DNA from: Rhizobium sp. Leaf453
GTDB lineage: Bacteria > Pseudomonadota > Alphaproteobacteria > Rhizobiales > Rhizobiaceae
DNA: 37,319 nucleotides
NCBI RefSeq assembly: GCF_001425605.1
Contig: NZ_LMRG01000011.1
Coordinates: 1 to 37,319 of the forward strand
Reading direction: 5' to 3'
Each line of letters starts with the position of its first letter. Position 1 is the stretch's first letter. A model generated the notes under the pieces. It did no database searches and was not told the DNA's origin. It worked only from the letters and a program-made list of their open reading frames with translations. Made by a program: the position numbers and the translations under genes. Below, piece by piece: positions 8,162 to 17,803 of the stretch.

Positions 8162-8178
8162 CGGTATGGATTTCAAAG

Positions 8179-8207
8179 CCGGCCCCACCGTTCAGTCATG
8201 GGGCCGG
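8179..8207 (-). terminator. Hairpin downstream of clpB
   Basis: CCGGCCCCA (8179-8187) and TGGGGCCGG (8199-8207) form a perfect 9-bp stem with an 11-base loop, 34 bases after the clpB stop codon. It lies between two convergent genes and could act in both directions. No strong U-run follows on either strand. Confidence 0.5.
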
Positions 8208-8241
8208 TACCAGCTATTGAGGCTGGCGGCGGATTTGGCCG

Positions 8242-10848
8242 TCAGGCTGCGGCCTTCGCCGCGCTATCTCGCAGCTTGAAGTTCAGCCGGTCGGAACCGG
8301 AGAACGCCTTGATCGTCGAGCCATCAGGGAAATTGCCCTGCAGAATCTGCTCGGCAAGCGGGTCCTGGACATATTTCTGAACGGCCCGCTTCAACGGACG
8401 CGCGCCATAGGCCGGATCGTAGCCCTTGTCGGCGAGGAAGGCGCGAGCCTCGTCGTCGAGTTCGAGCGTGATCTTGCGATCAGCCAGCAACTGCTTCAGG
8501 CGTGCCAGCTGGATATCGACAATCGCCCCCATCTCGCCGCGCTTCAGGCGGTGGAACAGGATGATCTCGTCGACACGGTTGAGGAATTCGGGGCGGAAAT
8601 GGCCGCGCACCACATCCATCACCTGATCGCGCACCTGGTCGCTGTCATCGTTCTCGCCAAGCTGGGACAGGTATTCAGCCCCGAGATTGGAGGTCATGAT
8701 GATCATCGTGTTGCGGAAATCGACGGTACGGCCCTGACCATCGGTCAGACGGCCATCGTCCAGAACCTGCAGAAGCACGTTGAATACATCCGGATGCGCC
8801 TTCTCGATCTCATCGAACAAGACGACCTGATAGGGCTTGCGCCGCACCGCTTCGGTCAGCGCGCCGCCTTCCTCATAGCCGACATAGCCGGGAGGTGCGC
8901 CGATCAGCCGGGATACGGAGTGCTTCTCCATATATTCCGACATATCCATGCGCACGAGCGCGGTATCGTCGTCGAACAGGAAGCGTGCGAGCGCCTTGGT
9001 CAGCTCGGTCTTGCCCACGCCGGTCGGCCCGAGGAAGATAAACGAGCCGATCGGACGGTTTGGATCCTGCAGGCCGGCACGCGAGCGGCGAACCGCACGC
9101 GACACGGCCTGAACCGCATCGCCCTGGCCGACGACCCATTTGCCGAGCTCGTCTTCCATGCGCAACAGCTTGTCACGCTGGCCCTCGAGCATCTTTTCCA
9201 CCGGAATACCGGTCCAGCGGGAAACGACATGGGCGATGTTGTCGGGCGTCACGACCTCCTGCACCATCGGGTTCAGCGCCGAATTGTCCTGGCTTTCGGA
9301 TGCCTCCAGCTCCTTTTCGAGCTTCGGGATCACGCCATAGGCGAGCTCCCCTGCCCGCTGGAATTCACCCTTGCGCTGGGCGATCGCCAGTTCGTTGCGG
9401 GCTTCGTCGAGCTGCTTCTTCAGATCCGCAGCCAGACCGAGCTTGGATTTTTCCGCCTGCCAGCGCGCCGTCAGCGCGTCGGCCTGCTCTTCCAGTCCGG
9501 TCAGGTCCAGCTCAAGTTTTTCCAGCCGGTCCTTGGAGGCACGGTCGGTTTCCTTCTTCAGGGCCTCTCGCTCGATCTTCAGCTGCATGATGCGGCGGTC
9601 GAGTTCGTCCAGTTCCTCGGGCTTGGAATCCACCTGCATGCGCAGCCGCGATGCGGCTTCGTCCATCAGGTCGATCGCCTTGTCCGGCAGGAACCGGTCG
9701 GTGATGTAGCGGTTTGAAAGCGTCGCAGCGGCAACAAGAGCCGAATCGGAAATCCGGACCTTGTGGTGCTGTTCGTACTTTTCCTTCAAGCCGCGCAGGA
9801 TCGAGATCGTGTCCTCGACATTCGGCTCGTTGACCATGACAGGCTGGAACCGGCGGGCCAGAGCCGCATCCTTTTCCACATGCTTGCGATACTCATCGAG
9901 CGTGGTCGCGCCGACGCAGTGCAGTTCGCCGCGTGCGAGTGCTGGTTTCAGGAGGTTCGACGCATCCATGGCGCCATCCGCCTTGCCGGCACCGACCAGC
10001 GTGTGCATCTCGTCGATGAACAGGATGATTTCGCCGGCTTCGGCCTGAACCTCGGACAGGATCGCCTTCAGCCGTTCCTCGAATTCACCGCGAAACTTCG
10101 CACCGGCGATCAGCGCGCCCATGTCGAGCGCCATCAGCTTCTTATCCTTGAGGCTTTCCGGCACATCGCCGTTGATGATGCGCAGTGCTAAGCCCTCGGC
10201 GATCGCCGTCTTGCCGACGCCGGGTTCACCGATCAGGACCGGATTGTTCTTGGTGCGGCGCGACAGAACCTGGATCGTGCGGCGAATTTCGTCGTCACGA
10301 CCGATCACCGGGTCGAGCTTGCCGTCGCGGGCATCCGCCGTCAGGTCGCGCGCATATTTCTTCAGTGCGTCGAAGCCGGCTTCGGCATTGGCGCCATCAG
10401 CCGTGCGGCCCTTGCGAATGTCGTTGATCACCTGGTTGAGCTTGGCCGCCGTCAGACCTGCCTTCGACAGGATGCCGGAGGTTGCCGCCGAGGTTTCGAT
10501 GATCAGCGCCTGCAGCAGTCGTTCGACGGTGACGAAACTGTCGCCCGCCTTCTTGGCAGCCTCTTCGGCCGTGGTGAACACCTTGGCAAGCGGCTGCGAC
10601 AGCGAGATCGAACCATTGCCACCAGACACTTTCGGAAGTTTGGCCAGCGCGCTGTCATTGGCGAGCTTCGCATCCTTGGCGCTGCCGCCGGCTCGATCGA
10701 TCAGCGATGCCGCCATGCCCTGGTCGTCATCGAGCAGAACTTTCAGCACATGTTCGGGAACGAATTGCGGATGGCCCTGGGCCAGCGCGTAGGTCTGGGC
10801 GGATTGGAGAAAACCGCGCACGCGTTCGGAGTATTTTTCAATATTCAT
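8242..10848 (-). CDS. clpB: ATP-dependent disaggregase ClpB
   Basis: An 868-residue Hsp100 chaperone of full length. It threads aggregated proteins through its hexameric pore, working with DnaK/DnaJ/GrpE in the cytosol. Domains in order: Clp N-domain (about 1-150), first AAA+ domain with GEPGVGKTA near 205 and [12 protein letters not shown], coiled-coil M domain (about 400-530; [20 protein letters not shown] begins its first helix), and second AAA+ domain with GPTGVGKTE near 605 and [13 protein letters not shown]. The coiled coil distinguishes ClpB from ClpA and ClpC, and no ClpP-binding loop is seen. The start has an excellent AGGAGGT. Heat-shock control is expected; a possible sigma-32-like promoter lies about 130 bases upstream. 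Confidence 0.97.
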   Translation of the reverse strand: MNIEKYSERVRGFLQSAQTYALAQGHPQFVPEHVLKVLLDDDQGMAASLIDRAGGSAKDAKLANDSALAKLPKVSGGNGSISLSQPLAKVFTTAEEAAKKAGDSFVTVERLLQALIIETSAATSGILSKAGLTAAKLNQVINDIRKGRTADGANAEAGFDALKKYARDLTADARDGKLDPVIGRDDEIRRTIQVLSRRTKNNPVLIGEPGVGKTAIAEGLALRIINGDVPESLKDKKLMALDMGALIAGAKFRGEFEERLKAILSEVQAEAGEIILFIDEMHTLVGAGKADGAMDASNLLKPALARGELHCVGATTLDEYRKHVEKDAALARRFQPVMVNEPNVEDTISILRGLKEKYEQHHKVRISDSALVAAATLSNRYITDRFLPDKAIDLMDEAASRLRMQVDSKPEELDELDRRIMQLKIEREALKKETDRASKDRLEKLELDLTGLEEQADALTARWQAEKSKLGLAADLKKQLDEARNELAIAQRKGEFQRAGELAYGVIPKLEKELEASESQDNSALNPMVQEVVTPDNIAHVVSRWTGIPVEKMLEGQRDKLLRMEDELGKWVVGQGDAVQAVSRAVRRSRAGLQDPNRPIGSFIFLGPTGVGKTELTKALARFLFDDDTALVRMDMSEYMEKHSVSRLIGAPPGYVGYEEGGALTEAVRRKPYQVVLFDEIEKAHPDVFNVLLQVLDDGRLTDGQGRTVDFRNTMIIMTSNLGAEYLSQLGENDDSDQVRDQVMDVVRGHFRPEFLNRVDEIILFHRLKRGEMGAIVDIQLARLKQLLADRKITLELDDEARAFLADKGYDPAYGARPLKRAVQKYVQDPLAEQILQGNFPDGSTIKAFSGSDRLNFKLRDSAAKAAA

Positions 10849-11231
10849 CAGTCTACCTCCTGAATCGGTCAGCCCTTATCCGGCACTGCCGATGGTTGGA
10901 TTGAGGCCCCCTGAAAAGGCAGGCCCGTCTGCGATCGGCCGGCACCCTGTATGCCACAGGACCGGCCGCTTGGTGAGAATATGGGAGCAGAATTTTGTAA
11001 ATTAAAGGGGTTTAAGACCGTATCCGAGAAATAGAAATGTGGCGCGGCGCATACGAGATTTCCGATCTTGCACCGGCCCCGGCATGCGGCCTATAACGGC
11101 CCCACTCACCACGGACCCGGTGCAATTCCGGGTGGCTCTTCTGGCCGCCGATCCGCCAGACAACGCACACCTGCATGACCTCATAGAACCGCGCCATCGC
11201 GCGCTTGGCCATGCGTTGCGAGACTCACTCC
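10849..11231. other. Divergent clpB / SulP intergenic region
   Basis: These 383 bases hold the clpB ribosome-binding site (AGGAGGT, minus strand, about 10853-10859), a possible heat-shock promoter (10978-11007), and an inverted repeat ACCCGG/CCGGGT at 11115-11133 on the SulP side. No gene is recognised. Confidence 0.5.
10978..11007 (-). promoter_or_regulatory. Possible sigma-32 (RpoH)-type promoter for clpB
   Basis: On the minus strand CTTTAA (11007-11002) is followed after 16 bases by CCCATATT (10985-10978). This resembles the heat-shock pattern CTTGAA with CCCCATnT, but the -35 is imperfect and the spacing slightly long. The position, about 130 bases before the clpB start, is plausible. 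Confidence 0.3.
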
Positions 11232-12698
11232 ATGTCCTTGTCCTCCCTCCGCAGGGATTGGTCCGCCAATCCCATCCGCGAAATGCTTGCGGGCGCCGTC
11301 GCGACCTTCGCGCTCATCCCGGAAGTCATCGCCTTTTCATTCGTCGCCGGCGTCGATCCGGAGGTCGGCCTGTTCGCCTCCTTCATCATCGGCATCGTCA
11401 TCGCATTTACCGGCGGCCGCCCGGCGATGATCTCGGCCGCAGCCGGCTCGGTGGCACTCGTCGCCGCACCGCTCGTCCATTCCCATGGCTTGAGCTACCT
11501 GCTTGCCGCCGGCCTGCTGGCGGGCATCATCCAGATCGTCTTCGGCCTCCTGCGGCTCGGTGTGCTGATGCGGTTCGTGTCGAAATCCGTCCGGACCGGT
11601 TTCGTCAATGCACTGGCGATCCTGATCTTTGCCGCACAGCTGCCACATATCATCGGCGGAGACTGGATGTCCTATGCCATGCTGGCCGCCGGCCTTGCCA
11701 TCATCTATCTCGCGCCGAAAGTCACGACAGCCATCCCCTCGCCGCTGATCTGTATCCTCATCCTCACCATCGCCGCCGTCGCGCTCAATCTGCCGGTCCT
11801 GACCGTCGCCGATCTCGGCAAACTGCCGGATTCGCTGCCTGTCTTCGGCTGGCCGAATGTTCCGCTGACACTGGAAACACTGCAGATCATCGCCGCCCCC
11901 GCCGTTGCCATCGCCATGGTCGGCCTGCTCGAATCCATGATGACGGCGAGTGTCGTCGATGATCTGACGGATACGCCAAGCTCCAAGAACCGCGAATGCA
12001 CGGGTCTCGGCATCGCCAATGCTGCTGCCAGCCTGTTCGGTGGCATTGCCGGCTGTGGCATGATCGGCCAGACGGTCTCCAACGTGAAATATGGCGGGCG
12101 CGGCCGGCTCTCGACCCTGTTTGCCGGCGCCCTGCTGCTGATCCTGATGGTTCTGCTGAAACCATGGGTATCGCAGGTCCCCGTGGCCGCACTTGTCGCG
12201 ATCATGGTTATGGTTTCGATCGACACCTTCGACTGGTCGTCGCTACGCACCCTCGTCACGCACCCCCGAATGTCGAGCGCCGTCATGCTGGTGACCGTCA
12301 TCGTCACCGTGTTCAGTGCCAACCTCGCGCTGGGCGTCACCGTCGGCGTTCTGCTGAGCGGCGTGTTCTTCACCTTCAAGGTCGCCCGGCTGATGCGGGT
12401 GGAGGTCGAAACAGATGTGGCCGCCGCAAAACGCACCTATCGCGTTTCCGGCCAGATCTTCTTCGCCTCCGCCGACGCCTTCATCGAATCCTTCACACTC
12501 GACGAGACCGATGGCACGCGGGTTCTCATCGATGTCTCTCAGGCGCATTTCTGGGATATCACCGCAGTCGCGGCATTGGAAAAGGTCGTCCAGCGCTTCA
12601 AGGCCAATGGCATTCCCGCCGATGTGAGCGGTCTCAACGAAGCCAGTTCCACCCTGATCGGCAGCCTCGACAACGGGCTGTCGTTGAAAGAGGTTTGA
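11232..12698 (+). CDS. SulP-family anion transporter with STAS domain
   Basis: A 488-residue inner-membrane transporter. Ten or more hydrophobic helices fill residues 15-390, including the SulP core GGRPAMISAAAGSVALVAAP and the GLLESMMTASVVDD stretch. A cytoplasmic STAS domain follows from about residue 400 (RVSGQIFFASADAFIESF, then RVLIDVSQAHFWDITAVAALEK). The substrate may be sulfate, bicarbonate or a dicarboxylate and cannot be chosen. The STAS phospho-acceptor position holds threonine (WDIT) where anti-sigma antagonists have serine. Upstream in-frame starts exist at TTG 11205 and ATG 11211; I chose ATG 11232 because it begins close to the first helix. A strong terminator follows. Confidence 0.88.
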   Translation: MSLSSLRRDWSANPIREMLAGAVATFALIPEVIAFSFVAGVDPEVGLFASFIIGIVIAFTGGRPAMISAAAGSVALVAAPLVHSHGLSYLLAAGLLAGIIQIVFGLLRLGVLMRFVSKSVRTGFVNALAILIFAAQLPHIIGGDWMSYAMLAAGLAIIYLAPKVTTAIPSPLICILILTIAAVALNLPVLTVADLGKLPDSLPVFGWPNVPLTLETLQIIAAPAVAIAMVGLLESMMTASVVDDLTDTPSSKNRECTGLGIANAAASLFGGIAGCGMIGQTVSNVKYGGRGRLSTLFAGALLLILMVLLKPWVSQVPVAALVAIMVMVSIDTFDWSSLRTLVTHPRMSSAVMLVTVIVTVFSANLALGVTVGVLLSGVFFTFKVARLMRVEVETDVAAAKRTYRVSGQIFFASADAFIESFTLDETDGTRVLIDVSQAHFWDITAVAALEKVVQRFKANGIPADVSGLNEASSTLIGSLDNGLSLKEV

Positions 12699-12702
12699 AC
12701 GG

Positions 12703-12735
12703 AAGGCCCCGGTGGCTCTTTACCTCCGGGGCCTT
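12703..12735. terminator. Bidirectional rho-independent terminator
   Basis: AAGGCCCCGG (12703-12712) pairs perfectly with CCGGGGCCTT (12726-12735) over a 13-base loop. It sits between the convergent SulP and MATE genes, 11-12 bases from each, and can serve both. Confidence 0.8.
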
Positions 12736-12746
12736 CAATCATTTGA

Positions 12747-14135
12747 TCAAATTGGTTCGGCCGCGCTCGCCCCCGGCCGGCTCGCGGCCTGCCCCCGTGC
12801 CGTCCACAAAACCAAACCCGTCACGCAAAGCAGCGATACCTCCGCCACCGGGGTCGCAAACCAGATGCCGCGCTCCCCGAAAATGCGGGACAACACAAGA
12901 ACGAGCGGCATGGTGAAAAGATAGGGCTTCGTGAGCCCAAGGATCGCAGCCTTGCCCGCATCCCCGATCGCCTGGAAATAACTGCCGACCATCATCAGCG
13001 GACCGGACAGGAGATAAAGCGCCATAATGACCGGGATGATCCGCGCCACCTCGCCGACGACGCCTGCATCATCGACAAAGACTAAACCGATCGGCGCTGC
13101 GAGACCGATCAACACGGCTTCGACGCAGAGGCAGTAGACCAGCGCGACAATGATGGCCAGCCGTAGCCCGCCACGTGCCCGCCCCCAATCCCCTGCCCCG
13201 GCGCTGTTGCCGACAATCGCCTGCATCGCCTGGCTCATGCCGAGCAGCGGCAGATAGGCGAATGTCATGATGCGGGTGATGATGCCATAGGCGGAAACGA
13301 CCGTATCGTAGCGGGCGCCGGCCACCATCTGCAGCGACCCGATCACCGTTGCGGAAACCAGCGCCAGACCGATAAAGCCGAGGCTTTGCGGCGCACCGAG
13401 CGCCAGCATCCGCCCCCACTGCGCAAACAGATTGGCACCGCCCGACAGACGAAGCCGCAACGGCGTTCGCCCGGACACGCGAAAGACGACCAGCACGCCA
13501 AGCGCCAGAACCTGCGCCAGCGCCGTTCCCCCGGCAGACCCAGCAACGCCCCAGCCGAGACCGGCAATCAGCAGGTAATTCAACGCCATGTTTGCCAGCG
13601 AAACCACAAGGCTCAGCGCTGCCATCAGCCCCGCCTTGCCTTCGCAGCGCAAGGCATCGGCATTCACGGACAGCAGGAATTGGACTGGGCAGGAATAGAC
13701 CATGATCGACAGGTAAACATGGGCAAGCTGAGCCAGATGTGGATCGCCATTGGCCACGAGCCGAACGAGGCTTTCGCCAAAGCCGGCAAACAGGACGATC
13801 GCAGCGAGGCTGATTGCCAGCGCCAGTCCCTGCGCCGCCATGAAGGTCTGCTGCGCCTCGGCAAACCGCCCTGCCCCGAGATGTCGGGCAAGCACGCTGG
13901 CCATGCCGCTGGCCACCAAGGTCGCAAACGCTACCAGCAGCATGAAGACGGGAAAGACGATGGTCACGGCACCAACGGCGTCCGGCCCGACAAAGATCCC
14001 GAGAAAAACGGCATCGACGACGGTCAATAGACCGTTCATGCTCATCACGAAGATGATTGGCAGTGCCGTACGGATGAAGATCGCACCCAGCGGCGCGGTC
14101 AGATAGGCATTCTGGCTGGAAGCGGCTTGCGGCAT
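12747..14135 (-). CDS. MATE-family efflux transporter
   Basis: A 462-residue inner-membrane protein with about 12 hydrophobic segments in two similar halves, as in MATE exporters (DinF/NorM-like). The N-terminal half carries PLGAIFIRTALPIIFVMSMN and AVDAVFLGIFVGPDAVGAV, where an acidic residue sits in the first helices; the second half has YGIITRIMTFAYLPLLGMSQ and IVGNSAGAGDWGRARGGLR. MATE proteins expel cationic drugs or metabolites in exchange for Na+ or H+; the substrate is not deducible. The frame extends 18 codons further upstream, but ATG 14135 is preferred because of AGGAGAG just before it. It is transcribed alone toward a shared terminator. Confidence 0.9.
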   Translation of the reverse strand: MPQAASSQNAYLTAPLGAIFIRTALPIIFVMSMNGLLTVVDAVFLGIFVGPDAVGAVTIVFPVFMLLVAFATLVASGMASVLARHLGAGRFAEAQQTFMAAQGLALAISLAAIVLFAGFGESLVRLVANGDPHLAQLAHVYLSIMVYSCPVQFLLSVNADALRCEGKAGLMAALSLVVSLANMALNYLLIAGLGWGVAGSAGGTALAQVLALGVLVVFRVSGRTPLRLRLSGGANLFAQWGRMLALGAPQSLGFIGLALVSATVIGSLQMVAGARYDTVVSAYGIITRIMTFAYLPLLGMSQAMQAIVGNSAGAGDWGRARGGLRLAIIVALVYCLCVEAVLIGLAAPIGLVFVDDAGVVGEVARIIPVIMALYLLSGPLMMVGSYFQAIGDAGKAAILGLTKPYLFTMPLVLVLSRIFGERGIWFATPVAEVSLLCVTGLVLWTARGQAASRPGASAAEPI

Positions 14136-14339
14136 CCTGCTCTCCTCAACATCGCATTTCGCATCAGGGAGGGGGCTCGCATTACCCACCGCACGAAATG
14201 CATCGAGGGCGAGAGGATCGTCAAGGTCGGACTTTCACCAGGACTGACGTCCGCGAGCGGCAGGTATCCGGAAACCTTGGCCAGCACCTACAGGCAAGCA
14301 CAAGAAGGGTCAAGCCCGAAGGCAGCGTCCTGAAATGCA

Positions 14340-14370
14340 AACCCCGGCCGCACGAAGCGCGCCGGGTTTT
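14340..14370 (-). terminator. Terminator after the DUF4167 gene
   Basis: AACCCCGGC (14340-14348) and GCCGGGTTTT (14361-14370) form a GC-rich stem with a 12-base loop about 43 bases after the DUF4167 stop. Read on the minus strand the stem is flanked by A- and T-rich ends. The rest of 14136-14412 shows no gene. Confidence 0.6.
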
Positions 14371-14412
14371 GTCGTGAGTTCAACGAGAGCCGCGATCGGC
14401 ACCCCGTCCGGC

Positions 14413-15279
14413 TTATTCGCCAGCAGCCTCGGCCAGAGCCGGCTTGTCGCCACCCTCTTCACCCGAAGCGGCAGCCTCATCACCACCGGCTTCGCCGCGG
14501 CGCGGCTGGCGGCGGGGGCGCGGAGCAGTGCGGCGACGCGTCGGGGCGCGGCCGGTCGGTGCTTCCTCTTCCAGCGAAACTTCGGCGGGCGTGCCTTCGA
14601 TCACCGGCTGCGGACCCGAGCCGTCGATGACGGGCTGCGGTGCAAGGTCGGGGCGCGGCTGAACCTGCTCTGCGCGCGGGTGGCGCGGGCGGTCCTGATG
14701 ACGCTGGCGCTCCTGGCGCGGCGGGCGTTCACCCTCCGGCTGGGCCTGGCGCTCCGGATCCTGCTGGCGTTCACCCTCCGGCTGGCGGTGCTGCCGCTGC
14801 TGGCGCTCCGCCTGCTGATGGTGCCGCTGCTGCTGCTCGACCTGCTGGTCCTGGCCGCCCGAGTTTTCCTCGGTATCGCCCTGATCCATATCGTCGTCGC
14901 GCTCGTTGCCGTCGCGGTCCTGATAGTCGTTACGGTCGTTGTAGTCGCTGCGGTCGTCGCGCTGGAAGCGTTCCTGCATCTGCGCCTGGGCGCTGGCAAT
15001 GATGCGGTTGTAGTGCTCGGCGTGCTGGAGATAGTTCTCCGCCACGACCCGGTCACCTGAACTCTGCGCGTCACGGGCAAGCGTCGCGTATTTTTCGGCG
15101 ATGTGCTGTGCGGTACCGCGGATCTTCACGTCCGGACCGGAACTGTCATAGGTCCGGGTCAGCGGGTTGGAGCCCTTCCGGTTATGATTGTTGTTATTGT
15201 TGCCACCGCCATTGTTGTTATTGTTGTTGGTATTGTTATTACGCCCACGGCCGCGCTTGTTCTGCTGTCCTGGCCTCAT
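14413..15279 (-). CDS. DUF4167-domain protein, low-complexity and probably RNA-binding
   Basis: A 288-residue protein. The start MRPGQQNKRGRGRNN leads into an Asn/Gly tract (residues about 14-33), then the conserved DUF4167 domain of alphaproteobacteria (about 36-105: NPLTRTYDSSGPDVKIRGTA, KYATLARDAQSSGDRVVAEN, LQHAEHYNRII). The remainder is disordered, rich in Gln, Arg, Glu and Pro, with RRRTAPRPRRQPRRGE near the end. The basic and disordered composition suggests nucleic-acid binding, which is inference; the domain's function is unknown to me. The gene lies downstream of prfA-prmC on the same strand, with 353 bases between, so it probably has its own promoter. The Asn tract is encoded by AAT/AAC runs that could vary in length. 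Confidence 0.88.
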   Translation of the reverse strand: MRPGQQNKRGRGRNNNTNNNNNNGGGNNNNNHNRKGSNPLTRTYDSSGPDVKIRGTAQHIAEKYATLARDAQSSGDRVVAENYLQHAEHYNRIIASAQAQMQERFQRDDRSDYNDRNDYQDRDGNERDDDMDQGDTEENSGGQDQQVEQQQRHHQQAERQQRQHRQPEGERQQDPERQAQPEGERPPRQERQRHQDRPRHPRAEQVQPRPDLAPQPVIDGSGPQPVIEGTPAEVSLEEEAPTGRAPTRRRTAPRPRRQPRRGEAGGDEAAASGEEGGDKPALAEAAGE

Positions 15280-15632
15280 CGTTCACTCACCTGGATTCCA
15301 TTGATATTGATGATCTTGTGGCTTCGTGGCCCGCCAGAAATTCTTCAAGAGAATTCCGGATCAGCCAGACACGCGCCGCGACCCAACCGTCTCATGACGG
15401 TACCGTCGCTGGTTAAAGTCAAATTAACAGGTACCCGCACCAGGCACTGTCGAACCTTAGCAACTCTTTTGTGAGAGCAATCCCTGCGGCTAGGTCTGAC
15501 CGGAACGAATCTCAGATCTTAGACCTTTTGCCCAGTGCGTAAGGTTGAACCTAGCCCGCTTCCTCGTTGATTCCAAGCCTTTTCTTCACGGTCTCTAAAA
15601 AGAACCTGCCATTTTCCGCCTGTTTTGTGGCG
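15280..15632. other. Intergenic region between prmC and the DUF4167 gene
   Basis: No gene is seen in these 353 bases. On the minus strand they should hold the DUF4167 promoter: a TTGACT box near 15417-15422 lacks a convincing -10. A 12-bp palindrome GACGGTACCGTC lies at 15396-15407, and GGTCT/AGACC arms near 15494-15525 form a loose inverted repeat. The region is less GC-rich than its neighbours. Confidence 0.35.
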
Positions 15633-16496
15633 TTAGAGTACCATGTCGAACACGATCGCCCTGTCATTTCCGCCGAGATCGCGGACCCGGTCGATTGCCC
15701 GGAAACCATGATCGGTGAAAAGCTGTCCGACGATCTGCATCTGGTCATAGCCGATCTCGACGCCGACGACACCGCCGGGGGCCAGATGCGCGGCGGCGCC
15801 GGCTGCGAGCGTGCGGTAGGCATCCAGCCCGTCGGCGCCACCATCCAGCGCCAGCGCCGGATCATGGTCCTTTACTTCAGGCGCCAGGGACGCGACCACA
15901 TCAGTCCTTATATAGGGTGGATTCGACACAATGATGTCAAACACGCCTTCAATTCGCTCGAACCAGTCGCTTTCGATGCCGATGAACCGTCCACCCAGCC
16001 CGTTGCGTTCCGCATTGGCGCGCGCCATATCCACTGCACCCGCAGCCAGATCCGAGCCGACGCCGGTCGCCTCCGGCACCGCGCTGAGCAGCGCCAGGCA
16101 GATCGCCCCGGTCCCGGTGCCGAGATCGATGATCCGGCACGATCCCTTCTCGGCCACGATCCTGCGAGCGATCGGAAGCAGGCCCTCGACGATCATTTCC
16201 GAATCCGGCCGTGGCTCCAGCGTGTCCTTCGACATGCCGAGCGTCAGGCCATAGAACTCGCGCCATCCCAGGATACGATAGACCGGCTCATGTGCCGCGC
16301 GGCGGGCGATGGCGTCGCGGATGCGCTGCGCATCTTCAACAGACACCGGCTCGCTGCCCCGCGTCATGAAGGCCACGGACGGCAGGTCGAGCAGGCCGCT
16401 GATCAGCACCCGCGCATCCAGCGCCGCCTCGCCGATATGCGCCTGCAGGAACCGGGCCTTTGCCTCGGCAAACAGGCTGTCGAGCGTATCGATCAT
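15633..16496 (-). CDS. prmC: Release-factor glutamine N5-methyltransferase PrmC (HemK)
   Basis: A 287-residue enzyme that methylates the glutamine of the GGQ loop in release factors RF1 and RF2 using S-adenosylmethionine, improving translation termination. The N-terminal helical domain (about 1-95) holds [12 protein letters not shown] and PRPDSEM. The Rossmann methyltransferase fold follows, with [14 protein letters not shown] (SAM binding) and the substrate-glutamine motif NPPY at 192-195. Its ATG overlaps the prfA stop by four bases (ATGA), so it is translationally coupled to the gene for its own substrate RF1. Confidence 0.95.
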   Translation of the reverse strand: MIDTLDSLFAEAKARFLQAHIGEAALDARVLISGLLDLPSVAFMTRGSEPVSVEDAQRIRDAIARRAAHEPVYRILGWREFYGLTLGMSKDTLEPRPDSEMIVEGLLPIARRIVAEKGSCRIIDLGTGTGAICLALLSAVPEATGVGSDLAAGAVDMARANAERNGLGGRFIGIESDWFERIEGVFDIIVSNPPYIRTDVVASLAPEVKDHDPALALDGGADGLDAYRTLAAGAAAHLAPGGVVGVEIGYDQMQIVGQLFTDHGFRAIDRVRDLGGNDRAIVFDMVL

Positions 16497-17575
16497 CCCT
16501 GCATCTCGCCGAGCTGCGCCAGCTGATCCGCCTGATAATCGGCCAGCAGCGCATCCACCACCTCGTCGATCTCGCCCATCATCATCCGGTCGATCTTGTA
16601 GAGCGTCAGATTGATGCGGTGATCGGTGACGCGCCCCTGCGGAAAATTGTAGGTGCGGATACGCTCGGACCGGTCGCCTGAGCCGACCTGGCTCTTGCGC
16701 GAGGCGGAGCGCTCGCTGTCGGCCTTTTGCCGCTCCATGTCGTAGAGCCGAGAGCGCAGAACCTGCATGGCCTTGGCGCGGTTCTGATGCTGTGATTTTT
16801 CCGACGAGGTAACGACGATGCCGGTCGGCAGATGGGTGATGCGCACCGCCGAGTCCGTCGTATTGACGTGCTGGCCGCCGGCGCCCGAGGAGCGCATCGT
16901 GTCGATGCGGATATCCTCGTTGCGGATCTCGATATCGATGTCTTCCGCCTCCGGCAAAACCGCTACGGTCGCCGCAGACGTGTGAATGCGCCCCTGCGTT
17001 TCCGTGTCCGGCACGCGCTGCACCCGGTGAACGCCGGATTCGAATTTCAGCTTCGAGAAGACACCGCGTCCGGTGACATTGGCGATGATTTCCTTGTAGC
17101 CGCCGGCGTCCCCGTCGCTCGCCGACAACACCTCGACCTTCCAGCCCTTGTCGGATGCATAGCGCTCGTACATGCGGAAGAGATCGCCGGCAAACAGCGC
17201 CGCCTCCGACCCGCCGGTCCCGGCCCGGATTTCCAGGATGGCGCTCTTCTCGTCGGCCGCGTCCTTCGGCAGGAGCAGGATCTGCATGTCCTTTTCCAGC
17301 GCCTCGATGCGCTCCTCGATCTCAGGCTTTTCCATCTCCGCAAGATCGCGCATCTCGCGATCGGTCGTCCTGTCGGCCAGCAGCGCCTCGACATCGGCAA
17401 GCTCGGCCTGCGCTTTCTCATAGGCCCGGATCTTGGTCACCACCGGCTGCAGCTCGGAATATTCCGATGCCAACTTCACATAAACATCCGCAGCCGGCCC
17501 CTCGGCCATGCGCGCCTCGATCTCACCGAAACGGCGCTCCAGCTCGCGCATTTTTTCAACAGGAAGTGTGGCCAA
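16493..17575 (-). CDS. prfA: Peptide chain release factor 1 (RF1)
   Basis: A 360-residue class I release factor that reads UAA and UAG and triggers peptide release at the ribosome. The GGQ motif is at 233-235 ([17 protein letters not shown]), the same numbering as in E. coli RF1, which supports the start used here. That start is TTG with GGAG eight bases upstream; the next ATG (17551) would remove conserved N-terminal residues. The order prfA-prmC with a 4-base overlap is standard. Upstream lies a 228-base gap containing two palindromic repeat elements before ptsP on the same strand. Confidence 0.96.
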   Translation of the reverse strand: MATLPVEKMRELERRFGEIEARMAEGPAADVYVKLASEYSELQPVVTKIRAYEKAQAELADVEALLADRTTDREMRDLAEMEKPEIEERIEALEKDMQILLLPKDAADEKSAILEIRAGTGGSEAALFAGDLFRMYERYASDKGWKVEVLSASDGDAGGYKEIIANVTGRGVFSKLKFESGVHRVQRVPDTETQGRIHTSAATVAVLPEAEDIDIEIRNEDIRIDTMRSSGAGGQHVNTTDSAVRITHLPTGIVVTSSEKSQHQNRAKAMQVLRSRLYDMERQKADSERSASRKSQVGSGDRSERIRTYNFPQGRVTDHRINLTLYKIDRMMMGEIDEVVDALLADYQADQLAQLGEMQG

Positions 17576-17642
17576 TGTCTGCTCCGTTGGACGTGCCGCT
17601 TCGCGCGTCCGTCCTTCATTCTGTCCGAGTTTGCGGAGGCTT

Positions 17643-17689
17643 CCCTCCCTCTGTCACTGACGTGACATCTCCCCCTCAAGGGGGGAGAT
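17643..17689 (-). repeat. Rhizobial-type palindromic repeat, copy A
   Basis: Two stacked hairpins: ATCTCCCCC (17667-17675) with GGGGGAGAT (17681-17689), and a GTCAC/GTGAC stem at 17653-17666, followed by a CTCCCTC edge. It is the same design as copies at 17743-17790 and 28553-28599 but lies in opposite orientation to the former. Confidence 0.65.
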
Positions 17690-17742
17690 CATTCTTTTCC
17701 CTATCTACATTAAAGTCAGGGACGCGCAATCGTTGGCGGCTC

Positions 17743-17790
17743 ATCTCCTCCTTCAGGGGGAGATGTCGGCGTCGCCTACAGAGGCGGCTT
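17743..17790 (+). repeat. Rhizobial-type palindromic repeat, copy B
   Basis: ATCTCCTC (17743-17750) pairs with GGGGAGAT (17757-17764), followed by GTCGGCGTCGCCTAC (second, imperfect stem) and AGAGGCGGC. Together with copy A it forms an inverted pair enclosing about 53 bases in the prfA-ptsP gap. Confidence 0.65.
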
Positions 17791-17803
17791 AGCTGTAGCG
17801 TCG

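Noticed and set aside
8551..9717. Plus-strand frame of 388 codons opposite clpB
   Set aside because: Antisense to conserved AAA+ domains; no recognisable protein.
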